5,821 nt of DNA from the NCBI GenBank assembly GCA_934662925.1, contig CAKUKL010000109.1:1-5821 (forward strand), in the 5' to 3' direction. Below the pieces are notes generated by a model. It worked only from the letters and a program-made list of their open reading frames with translations, was not told the DNA's origin and did no database searches. Below are positions 3,685-5,821 of this stretch, in pieces. Position 1 is the stretch's first letter; every line of letters starts with the position of its first letter. The position numbers and the translations under genes are program-made. The DNA is from an uncultured Oscillospiraceae bacterium. GTDB taxonomy: Bacteria > Bacillota > Clostridia > Oscillospirales > Oscillospiraceae.

Positions 3685-4500
3685 ATGTATTTATCCGATG
3701 TCCACACCCATTCCCTCATTTCGCCGGACAGCAAGGCCCCCCTGTCCGTCATGGCGGCGTCCGCCGTGGCGGCGGGCCTCGACCAGCTGTGCGTCACCGA
3801 CCATTTCGACCTGCTGGGCGCCTACGGCGCACCGGAGACGGAGTTCGACTGGGAAGGGGCGCTGGCGCAGTATCACGCCGTCCTGCCGGAGACGGCGGGC
3901 AGGCTGGAGCTGCGGCTGGGGCTGGAGCTGGGCTCCGCCCCCTACGACCCAGTTGTGGCCAGAGGCGTCCTGTCCGGCGGCGGGGAGGAGCTGGACTTCG
4001 TCCTCGGCTCCCTTCACAACTGGGTGGGAGAGCAGGGCAACGGCGACCTGTACTTCACCGATTTCACCGATAACCTCCGGCTGTGCCGCCGGGCCATGGA
4101 AAACGCCCTGAACAGCACGTGGAAGCTGGTGACGGAGTGCCCCGACTGCTACGACAGTCTGGCCCACATCATTTACCCCCTGCGCTACGCGGCCCGGGAC
4201 GGGCAGAGCCTGTCCATCCACGAGTACGAGGAGCGGGTGCGGGCTATTTTCACCGAGGTGGCCCGGACGGACCACGCGCTGGAGGTCAACACCAACCGGG
4301 GGAAGGATCTGGCGGTGTGGCTGCCCATTCTGGGCTGGTTCCGGGAGTGCGGCGGGCGGTACGTCACCCTCGGCTCCGACGCACACAGGCCGCAGGACGT
4401 GGCCAAGGGCATCCGGGAAGGGCAGGCGCTGCTGCGGCAGGCGGGCTTTGCCCATACCACCACCTTCCGGCGGCGGAAGCCAGAGCTGCACCCGCTGTAA
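3685..4500 (+). CDS. PHP-domain phosphoesterase, HisJ-type histidinol-phosphatase family
   Basis: This 271-residue protein has the length of HisJ-family PHP phosphatases, which remove phosphate from histidinol phosphate in histidine synthesis. The trinuclear metal-site residues are visible: DVHTHS (5-10, H7 and H9), D15, TDHFD (38-42, H40), GLELG (79-83, E81), GSLHNW (108-113, H111), LAHIIYP (159-165, H161) and GSDAHRP (230-236, D232 and H234). EVNTNRGKD (200-208) is also typical. The start at 3685 has GGAGG at 3673-3677, spaced 7 nt; the in-frame ATG at 3661 lies upstream of that site and is rejected. No other histidine gene is nearby, so histidinol phosphate is the family's substrate but not proven here. 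The fumarase gene follows after 85 nt with no terminator. Confidence 0.88.
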   Translation: MYLSDVHTHSLISPDSKAPLSVMAASAVAAGLDQLCVTDHFDLLGAYGAPETEFDWEGALAQYHAVLPETAGRLELRLGLELGSAPYDPVVARGVLSGGGEELDFVLGSLHNWVGEQGNGDLYFTDFTDNLRLCRRAMENALNSTWKLVTECPDCYDSLAHIIYPLRYAARDGQSLSIHEYEERVRAIFTEVARTDHALEVNTNRGKDLAVWLPILGWFRECGGRYVTLGSDAHRPQDVAKGIREGQALLRQAGFAHTTTFRRRKPELHPL

Positions 4501-4511
4501 ATACGAAGAAC

Positions 4512-4527
4512 GCCGGGGCGTCCCGGC
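4512..4527 (+). other. Short GC hairpin between the PHP and fumarase genes
   Basis: GCCGGG (4512-4517) and CCCGGC (4522-4527) form a perfect 6-bp stem with a GCGT loop, 11 nt after the PHP stop. There is no T-tract, so it is not a standard terminator. It could slow RNA decay or partly uncouple the two genes, or be chance in GC-rich DNA. Confidence 0.3.
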
Positions 4528-4585
4528 ATCCACGGAAATGAAACAGCCGGGCGGCGTAGGCCGGTCCGGCGGATGGGAGAGAGCG

Positions 4586-5428
4586 ATGAAAGAGATCACG
4601 TTTCAGCAGGTGTCCAACGCGGTGCGGGCGCTGTGCATCGAGGCCAACACGGTTCTGCCGCAGGATCTGCGCTGTGCCATCGCCCGGGCGGAGGAGACGG
4701 AGCAGTCCCCGGTGGGCCGGGCCATCCTCAGCGACCTGAAGGAAAACTACGAGTTTGCGGAGGAAAAGGGCCTGCCCATCTGTCAGGACACCGGCATGGC
4801 GGTGGTGTTTCTCAACTGGGGGCAGGAGTGCCGTTTCACCGGCGGCGCGCTGGAGGACGCGGTGAACGACGGCGTGGCCCGGGGCTACGTGGAGGGCCAT
4901 CTCCGGCTGTCCGTGGTGGCCGACCCCCTCCGCCGGGGCAATACCAACAACAACACCCCGGCTATTCTCCATCTCCGGATGGTGCCCGGGGATCAGGTGG
5001 ACATCACCGTGGCCCCCAAGGGCTTCGGCAGCGAGAACATGACCACCCTGCGGATGTTCAACCCCTCCGTCACCCAGCGGCAGGTGGAGGACCACATCGT
5101 GGAGTGTGTGGCAAAGGCCGGCTCCAACCCCTGTCCGCCGGTCATCGTGGGCGTGGGTCTGGGCGGTGTGTCCGAAACGGCGGCGGAGCTTGCCAAGCGG
5201 GCGCTGCTCCGGCCCGTGGGAGAGCATCATCCCGATCCCTACTACGCCGAGATGGAGTCCCGCATTCTGGAGCGGGTGAACGCACTGGGCGTCGGCCCCC
5301 AGGGTCTGGGCGGCACCACCACCGCCCTGTGGGTGTCTATCAACACCTGCGGCACCCACATCGCCGGGATGCCCTGCGCGGTGAATCTGGGCTGTCACGT
5401 GACGCGGCACGCCCACACAGTGCTGTAA
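4586..5428 (+). CDS. Class I fumarate hydratase (fumarase), alpha subunit
   Basis: This 280-residue protein has the normal length of the alpha subunit of two-subunit, [4Fe-4S] class I fumarases (TtdA/FumA N-terminal type), which interconvert fumarate and malate; some relatives act on tartrate. Conserved blocks are LPICQDTGMAVVF (63-75), GNTNNNTPA (118-126), APKGFGSEN (143-151), NPCPPVIVGVGLGG (181-194), RPVGEHHPDP (209-218), LGVGPQGLGGTTTA (234-247) and GCHVTRH (269-275). C66, C183 and C270 are the expected cluster ligands, with spacing close to that of E. coli FumA. The ATG at 4586 follows GGGAG (4575-4579) by 6 nt and gives the family N-terminus; upstream in-frame starts add unrelated sequence. 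The required beta subunit is not adjacent. Such enzymes are oxygen-sensitive, which fits an anaerobe. Confidence 0.93.
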   Translation: MKEITFQQVSNAVRALCIEANTVLPQDLRCAIARAEETEQSPVGRAILSDLKENYEFAEEKGLPICQDTGMAVVFLNWGQECRFTGGALEDAVNDGVARGYVEGHLRLSVVADPLRRGNTNNNTPAILHLRMVPGDQVDITVAPKGFGSENMTTLRMFNPSVTQRQVEDHIVECVAKAGSNPCPPVIVGVGLGGVSETAAELAKRALLRPVGEHHPDPYYAEMESRILERVNALGVGPQGLGGTTTALWVSINTCGTHIAGMPCAVNLGCHVTRHAHTVL

Positions 5429-5443
5429 CATAGAAAAAAGAGG

Positions 5444-5477
5444 AAAGCGCTTCCGGTTCGCACCGGAAGCGCTTTTT
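5444..5477. terminator. Bidirectional intrinsic terminator between convergent genes
   Basis: A perfect 14-bp stem (5444-5457 with 5462-5475, loop TCGC) ends in five T (5473-5477) on the plus strand. On the minus strand the stem is followed by CCTC and six T (complement of A5434-5439). It starts 15 nt after the fumarase stop and lies downstream of the minus-strand gene ending at 5512, so it can serve both. A further T7 run follows at 5488-5494. Confidence 0.9.
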
Positions 5478-5511
5478 GCGGAAAATCTTTTTTTGCGGGG
5501 CCGTGCTGATG

Positions 5512-5821
5512 TCAGTGCTGTTCCCGGGGATCCGCGTCCGCCCAGAGGGTGGAGAAATAGTCGTAGTATGGCATGAGGAAGGAAAAGCCGTCCACGAGGG
5601 TGTCAACCAGCGCCGGGGAGTACAGCTCCTCCGACAGGGGGCACTCCCGGCCCACGGACAGGGATTTCTTGTTATACCAGCTGGCCAGCTTCGGCTCCGG
5701 GCAGGTCTTCTGCCGGGCGTACTCCGGGCCGTTGAGAACGAACTGATCCTGCTTCCGGAGCTTGTTTTCCAGCCGGAGCAGGGGTTTTGGGTCCCGGTCG
5801 ATGCGGGCGCGGTGCTTTTCC
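5512..5821 (-). CDS. C-terminal part of a DUF2461 (TIGR02453)-like protein, 5' end outside the window
   Basis: On the minus strand an open frame enters at the window edge and runs 102 codons to TGA at 5514-5512; no start lies in the window. Visible stretches, counted from the edge, are RARIDRDPKPL (4-14), FVLNGPEYARQK (27-38), LASWYNKKSLSV (45-56), ELYSPALVDTLVDGF (65-79) and FLMPYYDYFSTLW (81-93). From memory these resemble the C-terminal half of DUF2461 proteins in Clostridia, which end in a 'sp.l.d.l..gF.fl.PyydyF' pattern; their function is unknown. The absence of stops, coherent composition and the shared bidirectional terminator support real coding. The plus strand over this stretch has no comparable candidate. 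The coding call is strong, the family call moderate. Confidence 0.72.
   Translation of the reverse strand, partial: EKHRARIDRDPKPLLRLENKLRKQDQFVLNGPEYARQKTCPEPKLASWYNKKSLSVGRECPLSEELYSPALVDTLVDGFSFLMPYYDYFSTLWADADPREQH

Noticed and set aside
2649..3797. 382-codon minus-strand frame opposite divIC, yabR and the start of the PHP gene
   Set aside because: It lies against three family-supported genes and across a plus-strand terminator, with low-complexity Ala/Gly/Val composition typical of antisense frames in GC-rich DNA.
3545..4111. 188-codon plus-strand frame covering the leader and start of the PHP gene
   Set aside because: It becomes Ser/Arg/Pro-rich as soon as it enters the PHP gene and is out of frame with its metal-binding motifs.
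4448..4585. N-terminal extension of the fumarase to 4448
   Set aside because: It would overlap the PHP gene and add 46 residues of unrelated Pro/Gly-rich sequence; ATG 4586 has a good ribosome-binding site and gives the family length of 280.
4364..5431. 355-codon minus-strand frame opposite the fumarase gene
   Set aside because: The plus strand encodes an unmistakable fumarase alpha subunit; the antisense frame is His/Gly/Val-rich with no recognisable domain.
5488..5494. T7 run as a separate terminator
   Set aside because: No stem of its own precedes it; it is a further T-rich stretch after the hairpin at 5444-5475.

Overview
The window looks like the chromosome of a GC-rich, endospore-forming member of the Clostridia, most likely an Oscillospiraceae-type gut anaerobe (Flavonifractor/Lawsonibacter/Oscillibacter-like). 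The reasons are the conserved sporulation and division block yabP-yabQ-divIC-yabR in the same order as in Bacillus subtilis, an oxygen-sensitive class I two-subunit fumarase, strong Shine-Dalgarno sites, and a GC-rich coding bias broken by short AT-rich control regions. The genus is an inference.

Left part (1-1887): a good sigma-A promoter drives a compact operon. It encodes a small PadR-family repressor, then three tandem paralogues of a ~120-residue protein (cytoplasmic helical domain, one membrane segment, short outer tail), then a ~73-residue protein with two membrane segments. It ends in a strong intrinsic terminator. Paralogues 1 and 3 are almost identical over ~164 bp, while the middle copy has diverged. 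The paralogues resemble the DUF1700/HAAS-type helical proteins often encoded beside PadR regulators. The likely job is membrane-linked control of the repressor, but the signal and targets are not visible. This is the accessory part of the window.

Middle part (1878-3514): a probable sigma-E promoter whose -35 element lies in the tail of the preceding terminator leads into yabP and yabQ, two mother-cell sporulation genes. A second, vegetative-looking promoter in an AT-rich island at the end of yabQ would allow divIC (septum formation) and yabR (S1 RNA-binding protein) to be expressed in growing cells. The yabQ frame stays open 251 nt into divIC, which is unusual and may mark a lost stop, a frameshift or a programmed shift at an A8 run. 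An intrinsic terminator follows yabR.

Right part (3515-5821): a 170-nt structured leader precedes a PHP-family phosphoesterase of the HisJ histidinol-phosphatase type. Next comes the alpha subunit of a class I [4Fe-4S] fumarate hydratase, with no beta-subunit gene beside it. A bidirectional terminator separates it from a convergent minus-strand gene. Only the last 102 codons of that gene are in the window, and it resembles the DUF2461 (TIGR02453) family. I see no tRNA, rRNA, CRISPR array, insertion sequence or phage gene.
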